A stretch of 64,000 nt of DNA, from positions 1 to 64,000 of the forward strand of contig CAYFHQ010000006.1 in assembly GCA_964342805.1 (NCBI GenBank). The letters are read 5' to 3'. Origin of the DNA: CAYFHQ01 sp964342805 (GTDB taxonomy: Bacteria > Bacillota > Clostridia > Peptostreptococcales > Acidaminobacteraceae). Under the pieces are notes generated by a model. That model searched no databases. It was not told where the DNA came from and was given only the letters and a program-made list of their open reading frames with translations. This document shows, piece after piece, positions 25,347 to 35,600 of the stretch (the stretch's first letter is position 1; each line of letters begins with the position of its first letter). The translations under genes and the position numbers were made by a program.

Positions 25347-25865
25347 CTACCTGTTCACGGGAAGTGTATAGACTTGGTAGACCTTGAGGTCAATGGTGTC
25401 CCTACCCTCAGGTGTCACTTGACTGTTATAAAAATGAGGTTGTATGGGGACGATCAGGGTCACGGCCATGCCTGGCCGGGTGTGTTTTACCCCCTTGAGG
25501 TCCGTCCAGGGCACCTTGGCTGAGTCAAACAAGTCCAGGTCCTCAATTATGACCTGGTCATCTGCAATGGAGGTGGTCTGGGGGTACATATCAGGACCAA
25601 GCCGCATGTTGTCTTGCAGGGCCTTTTCCAGCCGGCTTCTCAGCTGGGCCGAATAGGTCACCTCCTGCTGGGAAAAGGCCTCCCATTCAATCCCCTTAAT
25701 TGACTCCCTCATGGAACTATGGACCTGTTGCTGGATGACCGTTTGTACAATCCGGCCATAGGCCTTTTCAAAGAGAACAGCGTACAAAGGGAAGAAGAGA
25801 AAAACGACTAGGGTGGCCAAGAGTATAACAAAGCCCACACCGGCATGGCCTTTTTGCCCACCCAT
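25347..25865 (-). CDS. Membrane-anchored protein with pseudopilin-like N-terminus
   Basis: A 172-residue protein. One hydrophobic helix near the N-terminus (about residues 9-33) directly follows a short GQKGHAG segment, and a soluble extracytoplasmic domain makes up the rest. The layout resembles TadE-like or pseudopilin-like proteins, but there is no clear prepilin peptidase motif. The ATG overlaps the TGA of the preceding gene (TGATG), so the two are translationally coupled. No secretion ATPase or prepilin peptidase is in the window. I do not recognise the family; the function is unknown. Confidence 0.75.
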   Translation of the reverse strand: MGGQKGHAGVGFVILLATLVVFLFFPLYAVLFEKAYGRIVQTVIQQQVHSSMRESIKGIEWEAFSQQEVTYSAQLRSRLEKALQDNMRLGPDMYPQTTSIADDQVIIEDLDLFDSAKVPWTDLKGVKHTRPGMAVTLIVPIQPHFYNSQVTPEGRDTIDLKVYQVYTLPVNR

Positions 25866-26248
25866 CAATGGACCAACTTCCGGTTTTCACTGATGTGGCG
25901 ATAGGCCAAAACAAGGTCTTCCGAGGACCAGGACAACCAGTTCAAATTGTCAAAGGACATGACCCCTTCGATTTCCACTTCCATGGCCTGGCCGTAGGGG
26001 GTCTGACCAGGCTTGGGTGCCCTGATCTGGACGTCCTTCAGGCCCATTTTTACAAGGGCCTCCCGGAGCCTATCTTCATGGTCATCACCCAGTCCCCCCT
26101 GGCGATCAATGGTAGCCTGGTAGGTGGAACACAAGAGCTGAAAATCCACGTGGTTGTTGAGGGGGATAAAAAACTGCATAAACCCCACAACCACCACTAA
26201 AAACAACACGACACAAACTGTAAAAACGATATACTCACCACTGCCCAT
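25865..26248 (-). CDS. Small membrane-anchored protein of unknown function
   Basis: A 127-residue protein. One hydrophobic helix (about residues 6-28) follows a very short MGSGEY start, then a soluble domain containing DFQLLCSTYQATIDRQGG. The N-terminal plan is like its neighbour at 25347, with which it overlaps at TGATG, so the pair is probably one complex. The start is supported by TAGGAGGGG. It could be a minor TadE/pseudopilin-like component; no assigned family was recognised. Confidence 0.75.
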   Translation of the reverse strand: MGSGEYIVFTVCVVLFLVVVVGFMQFFIPLNNHVDFQLLCSTYQATIDRQGGLGDDHEDRLREALVKMGLKDVQIRAPKPGQTPYGQAMEVEIEGVMSFDNLNWLSWSSEDLVLAYRHISENRKLVH

Positions 26249-26320
26249 AGCCCCTCCTAAACTTCCACATATTGGTTTTCGTCATTTTATATTACCATTA
26301 ATTGTAAACCCACGCAAGAA

Positions 26321-26345
26321 AACCGCCCCCTTAAAGGAAGCGGTT
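26321..26345 (-). terminator. Terminator of the PAS-GGDEF-EAL gene
   Basis: AACCGC pairs with GCGGTT around a 13-base loop, followed by TTTTCTTG on the minus strand. It is a short stem, 65 bases beyond the stop at 26410. Confidence 0.55.
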
Positions 26346-26409
26346 ATACTTATTACCCTTCTATTTCAGCTAACCTTCTATATCAGCCCTAGACCTCGAC
26401 TCCTTCAAC

Positions 26410-28845
26410 CTAAGTAGCCTGCAACATCTGGACCCAATAAGCCAAGGGCTGGGGCCGGCCAAACAAGTAACCTTGACCATACTGGCACCCTCTACTCTTG
26501 AGCCACTCAAACTGGTCTGCTGTCTCTATCCCCTCTGCCACAAGGGGGATGTCTAGTTCATTGAACATGCCCATGACCGCCCGAATAACAGCTACAGACC
26601 GTTCATTTTTTCCAATCCCCTTCACAAAGGACTGGTCAATCTTCACCTTGTCGATATCCATGGTGGTCAACTGGCCCAAGGAGGAATAACCAGTCCCAAA
26701 GTCATCAATGGAGACAGCTATGCCCATGGCCTTGAGGGCCCGCATGATCCGGTTGAGCTGGAAGTAGTCCTGCATGTAGGCAGACTCGGTCAACTCAATA
26801 TCAATGCCTTTTTCTGCCCCATTCAATACCACCACATTACAGATATTGCGGACAAAATCAAAGTGCTGCAACTGCAAGGGCGACACATTGACCGACAGGA
26901 AGTAGGCAGCCTCACCCTTGTCTCTGAGGACAGCCAAGTCCTTGGTTCCCTGCTCTAAGGCAAAGTTACCCAGGGTATGGATAATGCCCGATTTTTCAGC
27001 TAGGGGAATGAAGCGACCTGGCGAGACCATACCAAACTCAGGACTCTTCCACCGCATGAGGGCTTCAAAGCCAGCGATGGACCGGTCCACCATTCGTACA
27101 ATGGGCTGGTAGTACATCTCCAGTTCATTCCGGCCAACAGCATTGCGAAGGGCCTCCCGGAGTTGGTAGTCCCCCATCATGGCATTCCTGAGGACGTGGG
27201 TGAACATCCGGACCTTTTGCCCGGTGGGCTTCTTGGCTTCATTGAGGGCCAGCTCTGCATTGGACACTAGGGTTTCCTCGTCCATGCCGTGTTCCGGATA
27301 CATGGCTATCCCCATGCGGACATCCAGGAGCATCCGTTTCTTCTGTAACTGGAAGGGCCTTGTGAGCTTGGCCAGTAAGTCCTCCGTTGTTCGACTGACT
27401 TCATCGTCCTCCCCAAACAAGAGGAAGGAAAAGGTATCTCCACCCATCCGGGCAATCATGGCGTCCTCTCCCAAGTGTTTGCGGAGTTGAGAAGACAACT
27501 TCTGCAAGAGCGCATCTCCAAAAAGATGGCCTTGGTTGTCGTTGATTTCCTTAAAATCTTTGATGTCCAGGTTGACCAAATAGAAACCCTTGCCTTCACC
27601 ACTTTCCGAAATCAGCTTGCTGATCCGGTTCAAGAAGGCGTCCCGGTTGTCAAGACCCGTCAAGCTGTCCGTATAAATCATGTCAAAAATGTCGGTGGGC
27701 GCGTCTTTGGAGCTGGTGGCATAAGACAGGAGCATGCCCCACTTATTGTTGGGCAGGACGGTTTCATAAGCCGTTAAAATCACGTCCACCTCACGGCCCG
27801 TTTGGCTGATGCGCCTTACCGGTTTGGTGTAGACCTTGCCTTGCTTTAAATATTCAATGATCTCGTCACATTCTTCCAGGGGCTTTCCATTGCCGATCCA
27901 AAACCGAAGAGAGGTTCCTACAACAGTTGCCTTTACCAGCTGGAACATGTCCTCAGCTGAGGCATTGAGGTCTACAATGCGGGCCTGCTCGTCCACTAAA
28001 AACATGGCACTATGGACATTCTGAAAGAGACTACTGAACATCTTATTCTGGTTGTCCCGCTCCCGCTTAAAGCGGTAGGGCTCGGTGAGTTCCCGGGTGA
28101 TGGCCAGGATGTAGTTCTTGTGATTGTAGCGTAGGGCCTGGGCGGTCACCTCAATGGGCCCCTTGTCGAGACCTCGGATTTGCTCCCGGATTTGCAAATG
28201 GACATGACCATCATTTTTCAGGGTTTCCAGGGCGTCACGGATTTCTGAGTTTTCCACCAGGGGCAGGACTTTTTCCACCGGCTGGCCAATGAGTCCCTCG
28301 GGTTTCATGCCCAGGCGGTGGGCCACTGCAGGGCCTACCTCGATAAAGGTCTGGGGGACCAGGTTGTCGTCGGTTTCCATGACAAAAATGCCGTCATCCA
28401 TGGCGTTGATCATGACTTCGTTCTTTTGTAATTCATGGACATACCGTTTCATGTATTCATTCTTTTTGGTCTCGTCTTCCAGGATCACATAGAGGTAGTC
28501 CTTGTCCTCCAGGGTCATGGGCATGGTATGAATCCGGACATTTTTTACCTTGCCGTTTTCGAGGGTTTGAATACAATGACACCGGCCTGCCGATCCGTCA
28601 AAGCAAGACTGGGGCAGGTCGTTATAGGATATGGTTTCGGAAATAGACTCAAAGTTGAGTCCAATCAGTTGGTCATTGGCGTATCCGTAAAATTCAAGGG
28701 AGGCCTGGTTGGCCCTTTGAATGATAAAGGTCTTGGGGTCCATGAGTAGTTGGGGGATTTGCATGTTGTCAAAGATGTTGGAGAAGCACTGGGCTTGCTC
28801 GTAGGCAATGGATATTTGGTCCATTGGGTTTGATTGTATGGTCAT
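26410..28845 (-). CDS. PAS-GGDEF-EAL protein, probable cyclic-di-GMP phosphodiesterase
   Basis: A protein of about 811 residues with no membrane helix. Three PAS-like domains span about residues 15-380. A GGDEF domain (about 390-545) has GGDTF in place of GGDEF, so diguanylate cyclase activity is doubtful. An EAL domain (about 560-805) keeps the catalytic set FEALMRW, VNVSPLQL, IELTES, IDDFGTGYSSL, KIDQSF, AEGIE and QGYLFGRP, so phosphodiesterase activity is likely. The ATG at 28845 has AGGTG seven bases upstream; one two codons earlier sits inside that spacing. It may set cyclic-di-GMP levels that control motility or the surface proteins nearby. Confidence 0.93.
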   Translation of the reverse strand: MTIQSNPMDQISIAYEQAQCFSNIFDNMQIPQLLMDPKTFIIQRANQASLEFYGYANDQLIGLNFESISETISYNDLPQSCFDGSAGRCHCIQTLENGKVKNVRIHTMPMTLEDKDYLYVILEDETKKNEYMKRYVHELQKNEVMINAMDDGIFVMETDDNLVPQTFIEVGPAVAHRLGMKPEGLIGQPVEKVLPLVENSEIRDALETLKNDGHVHLQIREQIRGLDKGPIEVTAQALRYNHKNYILAITRELTEPYRFKRERDNQNKMFSSLFQNVHSAMFLVDEQARIVDLNASAEDMFQLVKATVVGTSLRFWIGNGKPLEECDEIIEYLKQGKVYTKPVRRISQTGREVDVILTAYETVLPNNKWGMLLSYATSSKDAPTDIFDMIYTDSLTGLDNRDAFLNRISKLISESGEGKGFYLVNLDIKDFKEINDNQGHLFGDALLQKLSSQLRKHLGEDAMIARMGGDTFSFLLFGEDDEVSRTTEDLLAKLTRPFQLQKKRMLLDVRMGIAMYPEHGMDEETLVSNAELALNEAKKPTGQKVRMFTHVLRNAMMGDYQLREALRNAVGRNELEMYYQPIVRMVDRSIAGFEALMRWKSPEFGMVSPGRFIPLAEKSGIIHTLGNFALEQGTKDLAVLRDKGEAAYFLSVNVSPLQLQHFDFVRNICNVVVLNGAEKGIDIELTESAYMQDYFQLNRIMRALKAMGIAVSIDDFGTGYSSLGQLTTMDIDKVKIDQSFVKGIGKNERSVAVIRAVMGMFNELDIPLVAEGIETADQFEWLKSRGCQYGQGYLFGRPQPLAYWVQMLQAT

Positions 28846-28985
28846 CCACATTCACCTCATTTCCTTACTCATACTGATACCACTTTCACTCAATGGTAAT
28901 CAGAACGAATGCTGTCGGAAATGGTCGAACGGGGTCTTTTCAATGGGTCTAGTCATGGATTTTCTTCTTACACTTCCATAAAAAA

Positions 28986-29020
28986 GTCCATGCAGTTTCC
29001 CCCTAGGGACTTGCATGGAC
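28986..29020 (-). terminator. Terminator of the large SLH gene
   Basis: The stem GTCCATGCA / TGCATGGAC, with inner GTCCC/GGGAC-type pairing, is followed on the minus strand by TTTTTT. It lies 25 bases after the stop at 29046. Confidence 0.88.
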
Positions 29021-29045
29021 AGGTAAAAAACGGCAAGGGTTTTGG

Positions 29046-32000
29046 TTATTGGTTCATAAGTGCTTTGACCATTTGCATGGCTTCAGCACGGGTTGCATTG
29101 TTTAAGGGTTTGAAATCCCCGCCCTGGTATCCAGAAATAATTTCCTGATAACGGGCTGCAATTACTGCCTTAGCAGCATAATCTCTTATGTCTGTCTGGT
29201 CGGTGAAATCGGTTGCCAGACCCTTCATTTCCACACCATAGGCTTTCTGATAGGCTTTGGCAATCATAACAGACATATCCTGTCTGGTGACAAGAGCGTC
29301 CGGTGCGAAATTCCCTTCCCCAACGCCGCTGACAAGGCCATTTGCACCTGCCAGGGCTACGGACTTCGCATACCAAGCGTCATCTTCAACGTCTCTGAAA
29401 TTGCCATCTACTTGCCCCTCTAGCTCAAGCATGTTGGCAAGGAGGGCTGCGAACTCTGCTCGCGTAATCTCTTGATTTGGCTTGACTTCATGATCGGTCA
29501 TCATAGCTGTTGGAAGAACATTTTGAGCGATCATGGTCTCGATGGTTTCCTTGGCCCAGTGGGCCTGCGTGTCCACTAAAGGTACATGGGTTTCCATAAC
29601 TGCAAAGGTACCCAAGGCCGTAACGGACGCTTCTAACTGCCCCTCTACCAGCTTGCTTCGAACCGGATGCCACTGGCCATTTTCATCTTGTCGGTAGATG
29701 GATAGCTTGTGGACGTTGGTCTCACTGGCGTCCACCGGAACAGACAAGTTGACTGGGTGGCTTGACGCACCCATTTCCCCTTCTAAGCCAAGGGTAAAGT
29801 TGGCAGTCGTTGTTTTCAGTGTCTTTCCACCCTCTAAGGGCACAATGGCTGATGGGGACTCACCCGCCTGGTCAGCTTGGCTGGAAGACTTCACAATCAC
29901 CCTTGTCTGACCTTGTATTTCAGACAAGCGTTCAGAAGGAATGGTCACTTGAACTGCGTCTGTTGCAACCTTCACATCTGCCTTGTCACTGGCTAACTTG
30001 TCCAGGGTCTCTTCCTCCAAACGAATGGATAGATCCTTAGACGGTTGATTTCCTAATGCAAGGGTAACGACTGGTCGCAAGGTCGCTTCTAGTACTTTTG
30101 CGTCCTGAACTTTACCTTCTAAAGCTGCCTTGGCCTCAGCGGACTCATCCAAAGACTTTTCCACTAGGGCAAGATCCAAGGACACGCTGACACCCTCTAT
30201 GGACTCCGTGGTCTCCAGATCGGTGATCATACCTGCTTTTTCCATGACCTTGTCTGTAATCCGCTCGAACTCACGGCGGAGTTTATGGACGTTGGCTGCA
30301 TCGTAATCCTTTTCAAGGGCCGTAAGGATGGTTTGTTCTATCAGGGTTGCTGCTAACTCATTGGAAGCAGCCACCGATAAATCACTCCGCTCGAACATGG
30401 CTTCTGCTAGCTTGGTCACTTCTTGCACAATAGCCACAGCGTCTTTGGCATTGACTCGGGCCTCGGCCATATCTTTTTGTAGTTCAAGGGCCACAGCTTC
30501 CACTTCCGCCTTGGCCTCTTCTGCCTTCATGGTCTTTACTTTTCCGGTCAGTCCCTTTGCCTTGTCGAGGTTGTCTGAAGTGAACTTTTTGCCCACTTGA
30601 ACAGGTTCCTTTGCCACAAGGACCTTGACTGGTGTAGGTGCTGCAGGAAGTTGACTTGGGGTTTCGGTTGTTGGGGTATTTGACGGTCTTGGTCCAGGTG
30701 TTGAACCGCCAGCGCTACTACCACTTCCGCTATTGCCTCCACTGGAACCACCAGTGTTTCCACCGGAATTACCTCCCGTATTACCACCTGTATTGCCTCC
30801 AGTGTTACCACTGTCGGTTGGCTTTGACTTGTCTTTCACTACGATGTTCAGATGATCACTCCAACCACCCAGAGATACGGTGATTTTGGACGTCCCTTTC
30901 TTTAAGGCCTGAATGGCGCCTTGATTGTCAACAGAAATGACGTCCCCCCTGGAAGAAGTGATTCCTAGGTTAATCCAAGGTAAGGTAAAGGTCTCTTTGG
31001 CAGTCGTCTCAGGATTGGTCGCAGTTGCCACTGCCTTCACCTGCCGTCTGTCACCCACGGTCATTTTCTTGTCCATACTTTGAATGTTCAAGGCTTCAAT
31101 TTGAACAACTTGGAACTTCTGAACGACTTCCTTTCCATCGTAGAGTACATGCAGACGGTAGTCTCCTGTGGCCCAATCATTTGGTATAACAATATTTTGT
31201 TGGGCATGACCAACTGCATTGGCTTTGAAGTTTCTTGAACCAATCAGTTTGTCGTCTTTAAATATCTTGTATGCCCCTTCACCGAACTTGTGGGCTACAT
31301 CAAAACGGAAGACGAGCCCGTTACCAGCAGCTACAAGTCCTAAGTCCTTGGCCAGGTCAGGTTCAACAACCACAGGTTTTTCAACAGCACTTGTGGTCCA
31401 TTCTTTAATGGTTGCGCCACCTATGAGGAAAACCAGTCTCGTCTCACCCAGCAAGTGATCCTGGCTTAGACGGAGGGTCTTGCTGAACTGTCCCTTGTTG
31501 TCAGTTATGACAGAAAGAACATTTTTCAGATTTCCTTCTTGGTCATACACCTTCAGGTCTACTTCCACAAAAGCAGTAGATTTTGACCCGTGGCTTATCG
31601 TCCCTACCATGGTGTAGGCTTTGTCTACCTGCATTTGGGTTGGCGGAGAATCCAACTCTATGCCATATGCATGTCGCTCGTCAACTGTGACTTGGACTTC
31701 ATGACGGACGTCTCCCAGTTGAGCTTGAATGGTCACAAGCCCCGGCCCTTTAGCAGTCACCTGGCCACTCTGGTCTACTGTAGCAACACTTGGGTCTGAA
31801 CTTGTAAAGGTCATGTTTTTGTTGGGAATGACCCCAATATTTTTACTCCCTGTGGATAAGGCTTCAATCCGGAGGGTATGGGCTTCTCCCACAAACATTT
31901 TTGATGGCAACTCCTGAATAAGTATGCCCGTGTATTTCACTAGATTAAACCTATATTTTGTTAACTTACCATTGCAGTGGACCTCTATGTCATAGGTCCC

Positions 32001-32594
32001 TAAAGGCCATGAATGATCTACTTCAATGGTCGTGTTGATTTCCTTGTTTGAACCCGTATTGAAGTTGCGGGTGTCAACCACAACGTTATCCTTTCGAATA
32101 CGAAGGGTGAGGTCACTATTTGCCCGGTCGCTGGTATAGGTAAAAGGAATTACGCTATAACTGCCCACGTCAGGTAATTGGATAGGATCTGGTTGGTCTG
32201 GTCCTGGTTCTGGTCCCATAAGGGTCACGTCAAGGGTCTGAATGACTTGACCATCACATTCAAACTGAATGGATCCCGCTCCTAGCGCCATCCCATCTGG
32301 AAAAACAAGGGTCGTCTGATACGCCCCATCCTTATTGGTTTGGAAGGTACGGGCACCTTTCAATGTGCCATGGACGTCAAACACCTTGTATTGAACGTCT
32401 ATATACTTCACAGACCGACCACTATTGGCCAGTAGAACCTCAATGGGATAGGCCTTGCCCGTATAGACTTGTTCTGGTAGCCCAGTCACAGTCAATCCCC
32501 AAGCAGAGTCTGCAAAAATCGGCATAGCGCATGAGGTCAATAGCACGAGGACCAATAACATGGAGATCAACCGTTTTGAACTTGGGTTGTACAT
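29046..32594 (-). CDS. Large surface protein with duplicated Ig-like module and three SLH domains
   Basis: An 1182-residue exported protein. The signal peptide covers about residues 1-28; a lipobox-like LTSC lies inside it. Two copies of a three-domain module follow (about 30-340 and 341-625): a macroglobulin-like domain, an all-beta domain with a VVDTRNFN or LIGSRNFK strand, and a BIG2 domain. Next come a GGN/GGS linker (about 630-680), a helical region (about 700-850), beta domains, and three C-terminal SLH domains (about 1010-1182; TQAHWAKETIETMIAQNV, DDAWYAKSVALAGANGLV). The start at 32594 has AAGGAGG. It probably forms an S-layer-linked stalk and is downstream of the subtilase gene, possibly in one operon. 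Confidence 0.9.
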   Translation of the reverse strand: MYNPSSKRLISMLLVLVLLTSCAMPIFADSAWGLTVTGLPEQVYTGKAYPIEVLLANSGRSVKYIDVQYKVFDVHGTLKGARTFQTNKDGAYQTTLVFPDGMALGAGSIQFECDGQVIQTLDVTLMGPEPGPDQPDPIQLPDVGSYSVIPFTYTSDRANSDLTLRIRKDNVVVDTRNFNTGSNKEINTTIEVDHSWPLGTYDIEVHCNGKLTKYRFNLVKYTGILIQELPSKMFVGEAHTLRIEALSTGSKNIGVIPNKNMTFTSSDPSVATVDQSGQVTAKGPGLVTIQAQLGDVRHEVQVTVDERHAYGIELDSPPTQMQVDKAYTMVGTISHGSKSTAFVEVDLKVYDQEGNLKNVLSVITDNKGQFSKTLRLSQDHLLGETRLVFLIGGATIKEWTTSAVEKPVVVEPDLAKDLGLVAAGNGLVFRFDVAHKFGEGAYKIFKDDKLIGSRNFKANAVGHAQQNIVIPNDWATGDYRLHVLYDGKEVVQKFQVVQIEALNIQSMDKKMTVGDRRQVKAVATATNPETTAKETFTLPWINLGITSSRGDVISVDNQGAIQALKKGTSKITVSLGGWSDHLNIVVKDKSKPTDSGNTGGNTGGNTGGNSGGNTGGSSGGNSGSGSSAGGSTPGPRPSNTPTTETPSQLPAAPTPVKVLVAKEPVQVGKKFTSDNLDKAKGLTGKVKTMKAEEAKAEVEAVALELQKDMAEARVNAKDAVAIVQEVTKLAEAMFERSDLSVAASNELAATLIEQTILTALEKDYDAANVHKLRREFERITDKVMEKAGMITDLETTESIEGVSVSLDLALVEKSLDESAEAKAALEGKVQDAKVLEATLRPVVTLALGNQPSKDLSIRLEEETLDKLASDKADVKVATDAVQVTIPSERLSEIQGQTRVIVKSSSQADQAGESPSAIVPLEGGKTLKTTTANFTLGLEGEMGASSHPVNLSVPVDASETNVHKLSIYRQDENGQWHPVRSKLVEGQLEASVTALGTFAVMETHVPLVDTQAHWAKETIETMIAQNVLPTAMMTDHEVKPNQEITRAEFAALLANMLELEGQVDGNFRDVEDDAWYAKSVALAGANGLVSGVGEGNFAPDALVTRQDMSVMIAKAYQKAYGVEMKGLATDFTDQTDIRDYAAKAVIAARYQEIISGYQGGDFKPLNNATRAEAMQMVKALMNQ
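30665..30835 (-). repeat. Gly/Asn/Thr/Ser codon repeat encoding a flexible linker
   Basis: Repeated triplets encode GGNTGGN and GGSSGGNSG units inside the SLH protein at 29046. The DNA is a degenerate 12-bp periodic repeat and a likely site of length variation between strains. Confidence 0.8.
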
Positions 32595-32617
32595 GATTTT
32601 CCTCCTTGTGGAAAATG

Positions 32618-32641
32618 CAGAGGGCATGAAGGGCCCTCTGC
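32618..32641 (-). terminator. Intercistronic hairpin between the subtilase and SLH genes
   Basis: A perfect 9-bp stem GCAGAGGGC / GCCCTCTGC with a six-base loop, followed by ATTTTCC on the minus strand. The T tract is short, so it may only reduce read-through into the SLH gene. Confidence 0.55.
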
Positions 32642-32677
32642 ACAGGTTGTCGCTTAACGACAAGTTGGAGACGCTCT

Positions 32678-35600
32678 TTACTTGATTTCTACAGAAATGC
32701 TTTCTAAGTTGGATACCTTGACCGGACGAGCCCACTCAGACCATGCGAAGAATTCCACAGTGTAGTTGCCAATCTCAGGCATTTGCAGACCAGCTGATAG
32801 GGTCACAGTACCGTCAGGTGCAATGTCTGTTTGCATGGTTGAAATAGAATGCATTGTCGTATTCTCATTTCGAACAATTGCCACAAGAAGAGGCTTCTGG
32901 TTGCTATCCTCTAGGTTTGTCAACTTGGCACTTACGTTGAGCATACCGTCACGTTTGGTGAAGGTTGGCTCAGTTACGCGAGTTTCATAGTTGTATACCT
33001 GGAAGCTTGCTTCCTCAGCATGGTTGCCAGCTGCATTTTCACCGCTTACCTGAACCTTAAAGGTACCATTCAGTTTGGTCATGCGGTCCGGCGCCCAGTT
33101 GTAAGTTGCTGTTTTAGAAGCTGGCAGGACTTCAGTTTTAGCTACATCCCCATTGGCGTCAAGGATCTTCACAGTCCACACAAGTGCCATTGGTGCGCTT
33201 ACTTGGACTTTGATCGGTCGGTTGTAACTGATATCTGTACCAGTCAGCGTGAGGTCAAAGTCCGTTGGAGCCGCTGGTACGACAACTGGGGGAAGTGGTG
33301 GTTTTTCGTCAGGTGTACTTTGACGGAAAACCTTCATGTCCTCAGCCACTCGGCTTCCTGCAGCGTCAAAGACTTCCACAACGATCTTATTGACACCCTT
33401 ATCCAAGGCAAATGTCTGGTCCAGATCATATGAAGCTGGCTGGAGTTTGTCCTGATAGCCATGGAAATCTTCTTCGATCTTTACAACTTCACTTCCATTA
33501 ATGACTACTCGAAGGTCCGGATAGTTGTCTGAGATCGTTGCTTTTAATGCAATGGTTTCCGTTTCTGGCGTAACAACAATGAATCCATTGTCATCGGCTA
33601 CAGGCAGGTCCTTCATGGTGATCACAGGCTTAGTAGCGTCAATATAGAACTTACGCTCAAACTCAATGACATTGTTTACTTCATCGACAGCCTTTACTTT
33701 GACTGCCTTTTCACCATCTGTGTCATAGGTGAAGGCTTTCTCAAACTCAAACTTCTTGCTGGCCTTGTTGAGTGTCAGTGCCACTTCCTCACCATTCATG
33801 GTCAAGGATGGGGCAGTCATTTCACTGATCGCACCCTTTAGGGTCACTGTTCGTTTATCAAAGACCGTATACGACTCTGGTGTCATTTCGATCTCTGGCA
33901 CAGCCGTGTCATTGATGACCATTTCATCGGAAATCTCGGACACATTGGCAGCGTAGTCTGAAGTTGCCACAACCACACGGTAAACACGTCGGTCCAGGTT
34001 TTCAAGATCAAAAGTACCATCCCTTGACGTCAGTAGTTTCTTCGGCGTTACCTTACCTTCTGCATTGACCACTTGTTCAAAGAGAACGTACTGGTCAATG
34101 CCAGATCCGTCGGTGTCAGTGGAAGCTACCTTGAGGGTTTTAGCGCCATTGGAATAGGTTAGAACTGGTTTTGTAGGTTCAACCGTGTCCAATTTCACTG
34201 GGAATAAAAGTTCGTGCCAGTCACTGCCGCCATCGATTTTTGCCTTTACTTGATAGAAATACTGGCCATCGGCTGCGGTCTTGTAGTTGACCTTACCATC
34301 CCAGAGCCACTCGTCTTTAAAGACATAGCGGGCATGGCGGCCATCATAGTAGTGCTTTCGCATGTAACTGCTGGATGCCAGGGTCCGGATCACATTCTTG
34401 TCCTTGTCCAGAATGCTAAACTTCACGTCACTTGCATTCCGCAGGAGAGAGAATAGGGGCTGAACTTGGTCTTGGAAGCCGTCTTCATTTGGAGAGAAGG
34501 CTACATAGTCTGTACCATAAGCAGCGTCACCATCCTCGTTCGTGTAACCGCCAAGGAAGGAGGTTTCCTCGTCCATTAGGACTGTGAAATTATAGAAAGA
34601 ATCTCTGTCCGCCTCATAACGACTTGCGTCAAAGATGGGCGCCATTTCCCAGTCGCCTCTGAAACCAACATAGGGTACTGACAGCGGTAGGAAGTTGTCA
34701 TAGGTGTCAGACGCCTTGTCGTAAGCGGCTTGCTTGCTTTCAAGGTCTTTCTCTGCATTTTCAACTTCTTTGGAAGCGACAACCTGCTCGTCAGCTTTTC
34801 CATTGTAAACAGTTGTTAAGTCTGTTAGGAGGGTTGTTGCAGTTTGAATGGCCGCTTCTGTTTGGGCCTTCTTAGCCACTAGCGCTTCATACACCGCTTT
34901 TTCCTCTTCTGTTACTTGGTCAGCTGCAAGCTTGGCCGTTTCCTCAGCAGCAAGGGCTGCTTCATTGGCCTTGTCACTGGCTTCTTTAGCTTGAACCTGA
35001 GCTGTTTCAGCTGCGGTTTTGGCCGTTTGCCTTTCAAGGAGCTTTGCTTCTGCGTCTGCTGCTGCAGCCTCAGTTTCGTTCATGGCTGTTTCAAGGGCGG
35101 TTAGGTCATCCCCTGTAAGGCCCTCTGCCACTGCCTTGTCGTAGGCTGTCTTGGCAGCGTCTGCAATTGGACGAAGTTGGTCGGCAAGGGCTTGGGCCTC
35201 CGTTACTGCGTCAATGGCAGGTTGAACCGCATCTTTTGCATTATTGGCGGCTTGAAGAGCGGCTGTTGCTGCTTGGCGAGCTTCTTCTGCTTTGGCTTTG
35301 GCTACTGCCGCTGCTTGAATTTTCTCTCCAGCGTTTTCAATGTCTGTATTCACGGTAGTCAAGGTCGCCTTGAGTAGGTCTAGGCTTTCTTGACCTGCTT
35401 CTTTATCTTGAAGAGCCTTAGCTGAAGCCGTCTTCGCCTCTTCAAGGGCTGTTTTCTTGGCTTCAAGGGCCTCTTTCGCTTGGTCTAGACTAGTCTTCGC
35501 AGACTCTTTCGCACTTAGGGCTTCGCTATTAACCTGTGTGAAAGTAACAAAACCTTCTACAAAATGACCATTCTTAAAGACCTCGTCCAGGGGCTTATTG

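Noticed and set aside
30665..30835. Non-coding microsatellite
   Set aside because: The repeat keeps frame and encodes a flexible linker between recognised domains.
29046..32594. Lipoprotein anchoring of the SLH protein through LTSC
   Set aside because: The lipobox-like tetrad is followed closely by a good signal peptidase I site (IFADSA), and SLH domains already explain anchoring; left open but not called.
32595..32735. N-terminal extension of the large SLH protein to 32735
   Set aside because: The extension runs back into the subtilase gene and hairpin, and the signal peptide and AAGGAGG site clearly mark 32594 as the start.
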